In this document: positions 6,882 through 14,005 of the stretch, piece by piece
Position numbering within the stretch: position 1 is the stretch's first letter
How the letters are laid out: every line of letters begins with the position of its first letter
Origin: Candidatus Methanodesulfokora sp.
Lineage (GTDB): Archaea; Korarchaeota; Korarchaeia; Korarchaeales; Korarchaeaceae
DNA: 14,191 nucleotides
Reading direction: 5' to 3'
Assembly: GCA_023269865.1 (NCBI GenBank)
Contig: JAGDWR010000046.1
Coordinates: forward strand, 4,583-18,773
Position numbers and translations under genes: made by a program
Notes under the pieces: model-generated
The model's database searches: none
Told to the model about the DNA's origin: nothing
What the model saw: the letters and a program-made list of their open reading frames with translations, nothing else

Positions 6882-7813
6882 CACTTCATCTCTATTCCTC
6901 TCTCAATCCCACTAAAAAGGGAAATTAGGACATCTCTTGCGAATTTCTCATTTACATCAGGTTTCCTCCCATCTATAACGGAGTTTATAAAGCTTTGAAG
7001 TTCCTCTAGAAGGGGTTCTTTCCTCCTTATCTGAGGAATAAAAGAGTGATCCGACCTTTCTATGACCAGAGTTTGATTCAGGTAATCAACCCATGCACTT
7101 CCTCTAGATCCAGAGACCCTTATCCTTCTCACACCTGCTGGTGTGAGCCAGTTTGTGGATATAACTCCAAGGACATCCTTGGGAAATGAAAGAATGAAGA
7201 CCGCTGCCTCATCATAGCCATTCTCCCCTCTTCCCAACACTGATCTAACGGCTGTTGGCTGTCCCATTAGCCACATCTGCACGTACATTTCATGAACTCC
7301 AAGATCCAAGGAAACCCCTATATTCCAACCAAGAGGTCTTTTAGGGTTTCTCCCCATTCTCTCGGACGAGATCATAAGAGGCTCTCCTATCTCTCCGGAT
7401 TTCAAATATTTTCTAAGCTCCTCGACAGCTGGATTGAATATCTCTATAAAGCCCGGCATAAATATGATTCCACTTCTCTCCACAGCAGATACAAGTTCCT
7501 CCAGTTCCTGCCTGTTGGTTGCAACAGGCTTCTCCACTAACATGTTTATCCCGTTTTCTGCTGCTAAAATTGCTATTTTAGTCAGATACTGAGGTGTAAC
7601 TACTATGCTTACAGCATCCAACTCCTCTCTCTCAAGCATCTCCTCAGGGGATCCATAATATCTTGCATTGTACATCTCTCCAACCCTTTTGGCGTTCTCC
7701 AGATTTATATCAGACACAGCAACTAGGTCCACGTTTCCTATCTCCCTGTAAACCCTGGCATGCGCTGTTCCGAACCATCCACAGCCAATTACCCCCACCT
7801 TTGCCCTTCTCAT
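6881..7813 (-). CDS. Gfo/Idh/MocA-family NAD(P)-dependent oxidoreductase
   Basis: A 310-residue cytoplasmic dehydrogenase. The N-terminal Rossmann fold has G10-C-G12-W-F-G15 and an acidic residue at the end of strand 2 (VSD, D35), which favours NAD over NADP. The hallmark E94-K95-P96 is present, and D170-LGV-H174 supplies the usual catalytic-site pattern in the C-terminal alpha/beta domain. The segment MPGFIEIFNPAV (119-130) resembles members acting on nucleotide sugars, but the substrate cannot be fixed. I use ATG 7813, which lies about 27 nt from a TATA box, rather than TTG 7822. It is coupled to endA through a TGATG overlap and is divergent from the UbiA-family gene. No pathway partner is evident nearby. 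Confidence 0.9.
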   Translation of the reverse strand: MRRAKVGVIGCGWFGTAHARVYREIGNVDLVAVSDINLENAKRVGEMYNARYYGSPEEMLEREELDAVSIVVTPQYLTKIAILAAENGINMLVEKPVATNRQELEELVSAVERSGIIFMPGFIEIFNPAVEELRKYLKSGEIGEPLMISSERMGRNPKRPLGWNIGVSLDLGVHEMYVQMWLMGQPTAVRSVLGRGENGYDEAAVFILSFPKDVLGVISTNWLTPAGVRRIRVSGSRGSAWVDYLNQTLVIERSDHSFIPQIRRKEPLLEELQSFINSVIDGRKPDVNEKFARDVLISLFSGIERGIEMK

Positions 7814-7834
7814 ACGGACCAAGGATTACATCTA

Positions 7835-7847
7835 TTTATATATTTAA
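7835..7847. promoter_or_regulatory. Shared TATA element between gfo and the UbiA-family gene
   Basis: TTTATATATTTAA is TATA-like in both directions. Its core is about 24-25 nt from the GTG at 7863 on the plus strand and about 27 nt from the ATG at 7813 on the minus strand. Both distances fit transcription starting at the start codon itself, and the gap between the two genes is only 49 nt. Confidence 0.65.
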
Positions 7848-7862
7848 CCCCAATTATCCCCT

Positions 7863-8699
7863 GTGAGAAAGCTGAAGGGCATCATCCTCCTCTTAAGACC
7901 AAAGAATGCAATTTTAGCATCAATAGGCACTCTTGTAGGATGGTTTTCTGCAGGAATTCCTATTTATCCGGTAGATCGCCTTTTTATATGCCTTTTAGTT
8001 CCCTCTCTTATTTTAATGGGGGGAAATGCTATAAATGACTTCTTTGATGTAGAGATAGACAGAATAAACAGACCCTATAGACCAATACCAAGCGGAATGG
8101 TCAGCAGAAGTGAGGCTGCCTTTCTCTACATTTTGCTCTCAACAGCAGGAACTCTGTTATCTTATTTTATAAGTGTAGCTCACTTTATGATAGCCCTCTT
8201 CTTTTCAGTTGCTTGGTATCTTTACGGTCTTAGGCTCAAGAGAGAGGGGCTCATTGGGAACATCCTGGTCAGCTTGGGCGTGGCCTTTACGATAATTTAT
8301 GGAGGACTTTATTCCATAACATACAGAGTTATCCTATACTCACTTATAGCTTTCTTGGTAAATCTAGCTAGGGAGATAACAAAGGGAGTTGAGGATATAG
8401 AAGGTGATAGAGCCGCAGGAGTTAAAACAATAGCTATCATAAAGGGTGAAGAAACAGCTGGAAGAGCTATACTCACCATATGTCTTTTGGCCACTATAGT
8501 TACTTACATACCATTCATTGCAGGATTATCCGGCCTAATATACCTGTTTCTCTCCACTACAGCTGTGATCTTCCTCCTTCGATCGGCTATCCTCTCTCGG
8601 AACATAAACAAACAAGTAGCTGGCAGGGTATCCTTCCTAATAAAGATCTCAATGTTGCTTGGCCTGCTTGCAATGTTAATAGATTCAGTTAAACTCTGA
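7863..8699 (+). CDS. ubiA: UbiA-family prenyltransferase, probable digeranylgeranylglyceryl phosphate synthase
   Basis: An integral membrane enzyme of 278 residues with about eight or nine hydrophobic helices. The first prenyl-diphosphate/Mg site is N58-D59-F-F-D62-V-E-I-D66 with the following NRPYRPIPSG. The second is E177-D-I-E-G-D182, followed by AAGVKTIAI. These motifs and YGLRLKR...GNILVS are typical of archaeal geranylgeranylglycerol-phosphate geranylgeranyltransferase (EC 2.5.1.42), which adds the second C20 chain in ether-lipid synthesis. Other UbiA members (heme O or quinone prenyltransferases) are less likely. The start is GTG, placed by TATA spacing. The 3' end overlaps the convergent CBS gene by 11 nt. 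Confidence 0.87.
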   Translation: MRKLKGIILLLRPKNAILASIGTLVGWFSAGIPIYPVDRLFICLLVPSLILMGGNAINDFFDVEIDRINRPYRPIPSGMVSRSEAAFLYILLSTAGTLLSYFISVAHFMIALFFSVAWYLYGLRLKREGLIGNILVSLGVAFTIIYGGLYSITYRVILYSLIAFLVNLAREITKGVEDIEGDRAAGVKTIAIIKGEETAGRAILTICLLATIVTYIPFIAGLSGLIYLFLSTTAVIFLLRSAILSRNINKQVAGRVSFLIKISMLLGLLAMLIDSVKL

Positions 8700-9462
8700 G
8701 CAAAAGGGACTTCCTTTCCAGCATTCCCTTTATAATATCCCCTTCTATAACTGGAAGGGCAGGTATTCTGGCCTTATAAAAGAGCATTGCCGCTTCTTCT
8801 ATGCTTTGGTTCTCCTTAAGGACCTCTGGGGATTCTTCCATCACATCCTCAACAAGCACCTTTCTAACAGCTTCTTCAACATGATATACTCTGGATTCAG
8901 CTCTAAGATCGTAAAATGCTTTTGCAAGAGCTTTTTCTGTGACGAGACCAACAAGTCTTCCCTCCTCAACGACAGGTATTACCCTAATTCCATTCTCGAT
9001 CATTACAGCTCTAGCATGCACTATTCTGTCTATCGGCATCACCTTTGGGTATGAGATCCTCATTAAATCCCTCAAAGGGGAGCTATCCTTTATCCTCCTG
9101 ACTATATCAGTCTCGGTTATTATACCGACGAGCTCATCCCCTCTCATCACTGGAAGGCAGCTAAAATCATTCTCCAGCATTATTCTTTTTGCATCCTTAA
9201 CCTTAGAATCAGCTTGTATAGTAACGGCAGGCTCGCTCATCACAGCACTCACGTGTATTCTGCTCACAGGCACATTTCTGAACCTAGAGGAACCAAGTAC
9301 ATCAACTAGATCCCACATAGAAACTATTCCAGCAACTCTTTTTCCATCAACAGCTATTAAATGAGAGAAATCTCCATTAAGCATGAGATCCAAGGCTTTT
9401 CCGATGGGAGAGTCCTTTTGTATACAGACAGGGGGACTTGTCATAAGTTCTTCAACTTTCAT
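8689..9462 (-). CDS. Four-CBS-domain protein A
   Basis: A 257-residue soluble protein made only of CBS domains, at about 1-56, 70-124, 128-182 and 203-257, forming two Bateman modules. CBS pairs usually bind adenosine nucleotides or S-adenosylmethionine and regulate a partner. The ribose-binding Asp of the G-h-h-T/S-x-x-D motif is kept in domain 1 (GIVSMWD) and domain 2 (GIITETD), but is replaced in domain 3 (GLVTEKA) and domain 4 (GMLERKS), so module 2 may not bind a nucleotide in the usual way. I start at ATG 9462 because MKVEELM matches the opening of the sister protein MKVKDYM; GTG 9486 and TTG 9477 are longer options. It overlaps the upstream gene by 11 nt and is the last gene of the NFACT operon. 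Confidence 0.87.
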   Translation of the reverse strand: MKVEELMTSPPVCIQKDSPIGKALDLMLNGDFSHLIAVDGKRVAGIVSMWDLVDVLGSSRFRNVPVSRIHVSAVMSEPAVTIQADSKVKDAKRIMLENDFSCLPVMRGDELVGIITETDIVRRIKDSSPLRDLMRISYPKVMPIDRIVHARAVMIENGIRVIPVVEEGRLVGLVTEKALAKAFYDLRAESRVYHVEEAVRKVLVEDVMEESPEVLKENQSIEEAAMLFYKARIPALPVIEGDIIKGMLERKSLLLRV

Positions 9463-10288
9463 CTCTGCTAGAGGCAATATAGACACCCCTCACAACATCT
9501 CTCTTTGTCAGCACACCTATAATATTTTCTCCCTCTGCTACAGGAAGCCCAGTAACACCCCAGTCCAGCATCATTCTCGCAGCTTTCGCCGCATCAATCT
9601 CCGGATTAAGCGTTGTCTTTATCTCTCTAGCCACTTCAGAAACCCTCTTTTCCTTTATCTCACTGCTAATTCTGCCAAATTCAGAGTTAACAACAGAATA
9701 ACCCTTGACTCTTGATGTCTCGTAGAAGAATAAATCCCTTTCAGTCAGAAATCCAACAGGCCTCCCCTTAGATCCGACTATAAGGATAGCGTCCTCTCTA
9801 TTTTTCGAGAAGAGCTTTAACACCTTCTTCACTGGAAGAGTCTCCCTAACCTCAGGGGGGTTTCTCATGATATCCCTCACCTTCAACACATTCCTAAATT
9901 TCTCAGAGAACAACTTTGTCATGTCAGTTTTTGTTATTATCCCGACTAACTCCCTGTTTAGCATAACTGGAAGACAGCTTAAATTTCTTTCAACCATTAT
10001 TCTTGCAGCCTCTGTTATTGTTTCCTCAGCTCCTATTGTTACAGGATCCTTGCTCATGTACCTCATCACAAGAGCCGAATTCTTATCCCTCCATCTCCAA
10101 GGGGGACCCCCTGACGATACAGCTCTTATCATATCCGATATCGAGATAACACCCACAGGCAATCCCTTCTCATCCACAACAATGAGCCTGTGAATCCCTC
10201 TTTCTAGCATCAAATTCTTAGCTTTTCCCAACGTGTCGTAAGGGGAAATTGTGACAACTGGTGAGCTCATATAATCCTTCACTTTCAT
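9452..10288 (-). CDS. Four-CBS-domain protein B
   Basis: A 278-residue stand-alone CBS protein with domains at about 1-57, 74-128, 135-188 and 216-271. All four keep the Asp of the nucleotide-ribose motif (GVISISD, GIITKTD, GFLTERD, GVLTKRD), so both Bateman modules could bind adenylate ligands or S-adenosylmethionine. A linker at about 58-73 carries GGPPWRWRD, and a second of about 25 residues separates domains 3 and 4. There is no catalytic or DNA-binding domain. It is clearly paralogous to protein A (same opening and order), suggesting a tandem duplication. The ATG follows the previous stop by 11 nt and has a GAGGTGA Shine-Dalgarno site 6 nt upstream. Confidence 0.92.
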   Translation of the reverse strand: MKVKDYMSSPVVTISPYDTLGKAKNLMLERGIHRLIVVDEKGLPVGVISISDMIRAVSSGGPPWRWRDKNSALVMRYMSKDPVTIGAEETITEAARIMVERNLSCLPVMLNRELVGIITKTDMTKLFSEKFRNVLKVRDIMRNPPEVRETLPVKKVLKLFSKNREDAILIVGSKGRPVGFLTERDLFFYETSRVKGYSVVNSEFGRISSEIKEKRVSEVAREIKTTLNPEIDAAKAARMMLDWGVTGLPVAEGENIIGVLTKRDVVRGVYIASSRDES

Positions 10289-10299
10289 TTTAACTCACC

Positions 10300-10791
10300 T
10301 CAGGGGGCCCATCCAGTCCTTTGTCTTGCTTGTCTGAGCTTTTCTGACGTTATAAAGACTATATGAGGGGCTATTCTCATTATATCCCTTGATGATACTA
10401 TGCCGACTATTTCGCCCTTTGAGTTCACCACTATGAGTCTTCTTATATTCCTCTCCGCCATTATCTTAGCTGCCTCCATTACATCAATGTTGTCCCTTAT
10501 AGTTATCGGATTTCTGGTCATTATATCTCCTGTAATAACCTCTTCAGGCCTTCTTCCCATTGGATTTGCGACATACCTCGTGACTATATCCCTCTCCGTG
10601 ACTATACCCGCTATTCTTCCGTTCTCCAGAACAACAACGGACCCTATATTTTTGTCCCTCATAAGCTTTGCAACATCAGCTATAGAAGTATCTGGAGCAG
10701 CTGTTATCACATTTCTGGTCATTATCTCAGCTACAAGCAAGGAAATCTCAGACTTCTCCTTCTTAGGAGGTATTAGGGCCCACATCTTCAT
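10300..10791 (-). CDS. Two-CBS-domain protein
   Basis: A 163-residue protein with one Bateman module: CBS 1 at about 19-75 and CBS 2 at about 87-142. Both have the intact ribose-binding motif (GIVTERD and GIVSSRD). The basic ends (PPKKEK at 8-13, RQARQR near 153-158) might contact RNA or a partner, which is only a guess. Proteins of this kind are common in archaea and are often sensors of AMP/ATP or S-adenosylmethionine. Its ATG overlaps the NFACT stop codon by 4 nt (ATGA), so expression is coupled to NFACT. An alternative ATG lies two codons inside. Confidence 0.92.
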   Translation of the reverse strand: MKMWALIPPKKEKSEISLLVAEIMTRNVITAAPDTSIADVAKLMRDKNIGSVVVLENGRIAGIVTERDIVTRYVANPMGRRPEEVITGDIMTRNPITIRDNIDVMEAAKIMAERNIRRLIVVNSKGEIVGIVSSRDIMRIAPHIVFITSEKLRQARQRTGWAP

Positions 10792-12572
10792 CCCTCTATT
10801 TCTATATCTCCGGGAGGCAGTGCTCTAACTATCTCCTTCGCATCCAAGGATAGTCTCATGCCCCCCATTCTTCTCTCAAGTTCCTTCTTAATAATCTGTG
10901 TTGCTTTTTCTCTTATAATATTTCCTGGTCTTATATTTATATGTGCAATCATCCTCCATGAGGCGCTTGGAGGACTTGAAATGAGCCTAAGTTCATCCTC
11001 ATGCCTCATTATCCCAACAGAGAGCCTTAAATAAGCTTTTATATACTCCCTTCTTCCTTCTATAAAGAAGGCTCCTTTCGGTATGAAAGTTCCGGGTGGA
11101 GGATGCTTTTTGACCTGATTTCCTCTCACATAGTATACATCGGTTGAACTTAGCTTTTCCTTCCAAGCTCTTGAAAAACAAGCTGCGAATACAGCTGCCT
11201 CCTCAAGAGTTATATCTCCCACGCTTTTCCCATGGCATTTCACAATGACAACAGCCCCTCCGGGCATGTCTACATGAAAGAACAAATCGCCATCCTCCAT
11301 GTATTTGTTCACTAGAATCCTGTTCGTGTTCCTATCCCTTCCAGCTAGCACCATGAATCCCTCTGACGATATGAACCATCTGAAATCATCATACCACTTT
11401 CTTCTATATGTAAGAACCTCTTTTTCCTCTTTTCTCTCTTCTTTAATCCTCTCGATCCCTTCAGCCTTTCTCTCAAGTTTTTTTGCCATTTCATAGTATT
11501 TTTGTGCATTTTTAACTGCATTAAGAGTATAATCAAGCTCTATCTCCATATTTTCCACTGATAGGACTACGGATCTCTTGTTCTTATCAATTTTCAGAAT
11601 CGCCTGATCGTCAACACCCCTTCTCACCTTCTCCAGCAATAGATCCAAAGTTGGTATGTTGCTGAATATAAAGTCACCTATTTCCCTGAGCCTTCTTGCC
11701 TCCTCTAAATACCTATATTTAGCTTTCTCAAGGGTTTCTACTCCTTTTATCTTGCTTGCCTCCTCCAGAAATCCCCAGAAATACTCCTCGAGCATCCTCA
11801 TTATGTCATCAAATTCCCTATACTCATTTTCTATACAATTAAGCTTTATAAATGAGAAATCTATATAATTTTCATCTTTAATATATATTACGGGATTAGG
11901 GTTTCTCATTGCATTATATAAGTTTAATACTTCTTCTCGAAAGGATGATATCTCCTCCTGACTCATCTCTGAAAGTTTCCTCATGGGATCTAGCTTTGCA
12001 TTCCTCAAGACCTCGTTCATGTAAGGAGGACCTATTCCCAAGCTTGTAAGAGCCCTCCATACCTCTATCTCTCTTGGCTCGAGAGTATCCAGGTCAAACA
12101 CGCTTCTTGGAACAAAATACGGTTTTCCTCTCCCTATTTCCCTGTCCTTAAACTTTCTGTAGCTTGATGCCAGCTCTATCACTCCATTCTCATCCGCCAC
12201 TACAAAATTCCCTTTACCGAACAACTCTATGTTCACCGAGAACTTTCCCCTTTCCGAGGAAAATAAGAGAGATATTACTCTTTCCATCCCTATCTGGGAT
12301 ACTCCAATTAACCTTGAACCTTTTATCCTTCTTCTCACTGCCATTGCAAATTTGCTGGGAATCTCAGGTTTCTCTATCCTTCTATCTGTGAGAAAGATGC
12401 TCTTTCCGGGCAATATCACAAGTTCTCTTCTATTCCCTACTCCTTGGCTAAATGACATCGTGAAGAACTCCCCAACTTGATAGAAATTTTTCAGATGGCT
12501 CCCAATTATCTGACTTAGGTATTCTATCACGGTTTTGATCTCTATGCCCGTTAAACTTGATCTTCTCTCCAT
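10788..12572 (-). CDS. rqcH: NFACT / RqcH (Rqc2) ribosome quality-control factor
   Basis: A 594-residue archaeal member of the family that binds 60S/50S subunits carrying stalled peptidyl-tRNA and, in bacteria and eukaryotes, adds C-terminal tails. An NFACT-N domain (about 1-200) is followed by helical and coiled-coil regions rich in E, K and R (about 250-390), an NFACT-R domain (about 390-520, with GRDRNTN, FFHVDMPGG and VKKHPPPGTFIPKGAF) and an archaeal C-terminal domain ending in ALPPGDIEI. The basic-acidic pair that is Asp-Arg in well-studied members reads E97-R98 here (GMERV). I start at ATG 12572, about 24.5 nt from a TATA box; TTG 12578 is also in frame. It leads a four-gene operon with three CBS proteins. 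Confidence 0.93.
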   Translation of the reverse strand: MERRSSLTGIEIKTVIEYLSQIIGSHLKNFYQVGEFFTMSFSQGVGNRRELVILPGKSIFLTDRRIEKPEIPSKFAMAVRRRIKGSRLIGVSQIGMERVISLLFSSERGKFSVNIELFGKGNFVVADENGVIELASSYRKFKDREIGRGKPYFVPRSVFDLDTLEPREIEVWRALTSLGIGPPYMNEVLRNAKLDPMRKLSEMSQEEISSFREEVLNLYNAMRNPNPVIYIKDENYIDFSFIKLNCIENEYREFDDIMRMLEEYFWGFLEEASKIKGVETLEKAKYRYLEEARRLREIGDFIFSNIPTLDLLLEKVRRGVDDQAILKIDKNKRSVVLSVENMEIELDYTLNAVKNAQKYYEMAKKLERKAEGIERIKEERKEEKEVLTYRRKWYDDFRWFISSEGFMVLAGRDRNTNRILVNKYMEDGDLFFHVDMPGGAVVIVKCHGKSVGDITLEEAAVFAACFSRAWKEKLSSTDVYYVRGNQVKKHPPPGTFIPKGAFFIEGRREYIKAYLRLSVGIMRHEDELRLISSPPSASWRMIAHINIRPGNIIREKATQIIKKELERRMGGMRLSLDAKEIVRALPPGDIEIEG

Positions 12573-12592
12573 CGACAAACCAATGTTAGCAC

Positions 12593-12600
12593 TTTATAAA
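12593..12600 (-). promoter_or_regulatory. TATA box of the NFACT-CBS operon
   Basis: The minus strand reads TTTATAAA, centred about 24.5 nt from the A of the NFACT ATG at 12572. That spacing implies a leaderless transcript and supports this ATG over the TTG two codons upstream. Confidence 0.65.
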
Positions 12601-12711
12601 TGTGCTACTATGTCCAGATCCTACCTCAACGTCGACTTAGCTAATACTATTTAAAACAGCATGCTGTAAGATGGATGCCCAGAAAACCTATAGCTTTAGC
12701 TTAAATGAAGC

Positions 12712-12723
12712 TTAAATATAAAA
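12712..12723 (+). promoter_or_regulatory. TATA-like box upstream of the structured RNA
   Basis: TTAAATATAAAA is centred about 25 nt before 12741-12742, where the hairpin-forming word GGGCATGTTGCCC begins. The spacing equals that of the other promoters in the window. The word GCTTAAAT is repeated 11 nt apart at 12699 and 12710, just upstream of and within the box. Confidence 0.45.
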
Positions 12724-12740
12724 TTCCCCCTCAAGGATTC

Positions 12741-12892
12741 GGGCATGTTGCCCAAGTGAGGGATCCAGGATATAGCCCATGCGTTAATGAGGGCATGAGA
12801 TTGGGAAGTCGTGAGCTTCCCGAACCAGCAGATGGGACTGGCGGCGTAAATCCTCAGCTGGAAGCTTCCAGCTTTAGTCATGAAGCATCTCA
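12741..12892 (+). ncRNA. Candidate structured RNA, omegaRNA-like
   Basis: A run of local hairpins on the plus strand after a TATA box: GGGCA/TGCCC (12741-12753); GGGAAG/CTTCCC with a 7-nt loop (12803-12821, extendable by two pairs); CCAG/CTGG around GATGGG (12825-12841); and the perfect palindrome AGCTGGAAGCTTCCAGCT (12856-12873), which competes with a GCTTC/GAAGC stem (12864-12886). The order, ending in a terminal stem and CTCA, resembles the guide-RNA scaffold at the 3' end of TnpB genes. A 70-codon open frame covers it (12705-12917), but its codons follow the RNA structure and I do not regard it as a gene. It does not look like RNase P RNA or SRP RNA. Confidence 0.45.
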
Positions 12893-12953
12893 TACAGGCA
12901 TAAGTAGCACGAAATAATCGGACGTAAATGGGCTGGGAATTCCTTGGGCGTAA

Positions 12954-12964
12954 TGTTTTTTATT
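12954..12964 (+). promoter_or_regulatory. Possible promoter of the EMC6-like gene
   Basis: A T/A-rich word GTTTTTTATTC centred near 12959-12960 would place a start at about 12985, leaving a leader of roughly 10 nt that carries GGTGA (12985-12989) before the TTG start. It is weaker than the other TATA boxes here. Confidence 0.35.
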
Positions 12965-12995
12965 CGATCCCTAGATCAGCTGCTGGTGAATTATA

Positions 12996-13832
12996 TTGGA
13001 CGAGAGAGAAACATTATTCTTCATAAAAGTAGCATTATCCTGTCTATTGGGCATTATAGCAGGAATTTTCAAGATTAGCGCATCCCTTGGGATTTCTATA
13101 TTCATTTTTCTCTTATTCCTAATAGGTTTTCTGTATTTTAACAGCGGGAGAAAGGAACTTGGACTCTACAGCGTGTACAGAGAGGGGATTGGGACATCTT
13201 TTCTTGGTTTTATCCTAATATGGTCCCTCTTCCTGACAATAGCTGGAGGAGGGATCACTATATATGCAGTTGAGGCAAACGGCACTGGGATCTACCCTCT
13301 AGTGAAGGTAACAGGTCCTAGTGCATTAGATTACAATATATCATATGTGCATCTTGGTGGAAAGCACGGATGGCCCCTACAGGTCACGGATGTACTCGAT
13401 CTCTGGTTGGGAAAATCGCTTACAGAGGGAAACGTGACGATAAATGGGTATAGGGTTCACCTGAAGAACGGTAGATTCAACATCACGTTTTACATCAACC
13501 CTGCTGTAGAGCATCATATTAGCCTTCTCAGTTCGAATGTCAAGATAGAGGGGGGATTCTGCAAAATATACGGGAAGTTTAACATAACGCTTGGGAATAA
13601 TAGCTCAAAGGAGCTTGTCCTGAACGAAGCCCTTCTGAGGTTTTACTTCAATGGCTCTATGTTGAAGATATCTGTGGAAAACATAAAGCTTGGATCGAAC
13701 CTGACAGCAATGGGAGTTAATGTGTTCTCACTTGAGGAGGGAAGAAGGGCTTATATTTTTGTTGAGAAACCTACTAGAGTCACAAGAACAGCCAGAGTGG
13801 ATGATGTCTACATAGTTGTTTTAACACCATAA
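12996..13832 (+). CDS. Membrane protein: EMC6-like N-terminus plus sequon-rich outer domain
   Basis: A 278-residue protein with three predicted membrane helices at about 7-26, 30-49 and 67-91. The charged loop between helices 2 and 3 (GRKELGLYSVYREG) places the N-terminus inside and the long C-terminal part (about 92-278) outside the cell. The helical part, with YREGIGTSFLGFILIWSLF before and in helix 3, resembles archaeal EMC6-like proteins, relatives of a subunit of the eukaryotic ER membrane insertase. The outer part looks beta-rich and has nine N-x-S/T sequons (N95, N114, N146, N162, N196, N201, N202, N219, N235), so it may be N-glycosylated. I do not recognise that domain. The start is TTG 12996 with GGTGA 6 nt upstream. 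It stands alone, between two insertion-element remnants. Confidence 0.78.
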   Translation: MDERETLFFIKVALSCLLGIIAGIFKISASLGISIFIFLLFLIGFLYFNSGRKELGLYSVYREGIGTSFLGFILIWSLFLTIAGGGITIYAVEANGTGIYPLVKVTGPSALDYNISYVHLGGKHGWPLQVTDVLDLWLGKSLTEGNVTINGYRVHLKNGRFNITFYINPAVEHHISLLSSNVKIEGGFCKIYGKFNITLGNNSSKELVLNEALLRFYFNGSMLKISVENIKLGSNLTAMGVNVFSLEEGRRAYIFVEKPTRVTRTARVDDVYIVVLTP

Positions 13833-14005
13833 ATAGGCTTAATAATTTAGTATTACAAATAAAGAATATAAAGTAGGAAATTTTTAAGGCATCTAAATGA
13901 TATTTCTTTTAATAAATTATTTTATTATTTTAGTCTTTATTTTCCCATTAGAGAAATCTCAATCCTCATCCAATTTTTCCTTCAAGAGCTAAACACCGTT
14001 CTGTC
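13833..14005. other. AT-rich intergenic region
   Basis: No gene is seen. The stretch 13833-13950 is very AT-rich. The plus strand is T-rich at 13909-13944 (TATTTCTTTT, then TTATTTTATTATTTTAG and CTTTATTTTCCC), which may act as a U-tract terminator for the membrane-protein gene. The part nearest 14005 would hold the guide region of the degenerate element on the minus strand if that element's right end was read correctly. Confidence 0.4.
13909..13944 (+). terminator. Possible U-tract terminator after the membrane-protein gene
   Basis: Several runs of four T in a row lie about 75-110 nt after the stop codon, with no strong hairpin. Archaeal intrinsic termination needs only such U-rich tracts, so this is a reasonable but unproven terminator. 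Confidence 0.35.

Larger units (their letters stand above)
12640..12892 (+). mobile_element. Miniature IS200/IS605-like remnant with omegaRNA-like right end
   Basis: This gap between NFACT and the membrane-protein gene is not empty. Its right side has the look of an archaeal IS200/IS605 3' end: a hairpin-rich stretch finishing in AGCTTTAG, a short stem, and CTCA at 12889-12892. On the left, a 15-codon reading frame from ATG 12671 gives MDAQKTYSFSLNEA, whose KTYSFSL resembles the KTYKFRL-type opening of TnpB proteins. A 12-nt palindrome, ACAGCATGCTGT, sits at 12656-12667 and could be a left-end hairpin. Taken together it could be an element whose middle was deleted. No transposase core remains. 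The left border is a guess and the assignment rests on pattern memory, not a search. Confidence 0.45.

Noticed and set aside
8309..8494. Minus-strand open frame inside the UbiA-family gene
   Set aside because: The plus-strand gene has both prenyltransferase motifs and a good promoter, so this is a shadow.
8939..9364. 141-codon plus-strand open frame
   Set aside because: It lies antisense to CBS protein A, which has four recognisable domains and operon coupling.
12741..12892. RNase P RNA or SRP RNA
   Set aside because: The conserved RNase P cores and the SRP helix 8 GGAA tetraloop region are not present, and the stretch is too short for either.
12696..12893. 65-codon minus-strand open frame over the same region
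   Set aside because: It is the reverse shadow of the same palindromic stretch, without a promoter or a recognisable protein.
12705..12917. 70-codon plus-strand open frame over the structured RNA
   Set aside because: It has no start signal, and its sequence is explained by palindromes and hairpins. Similar frames are typical read-throughs of IS605 3' ends.
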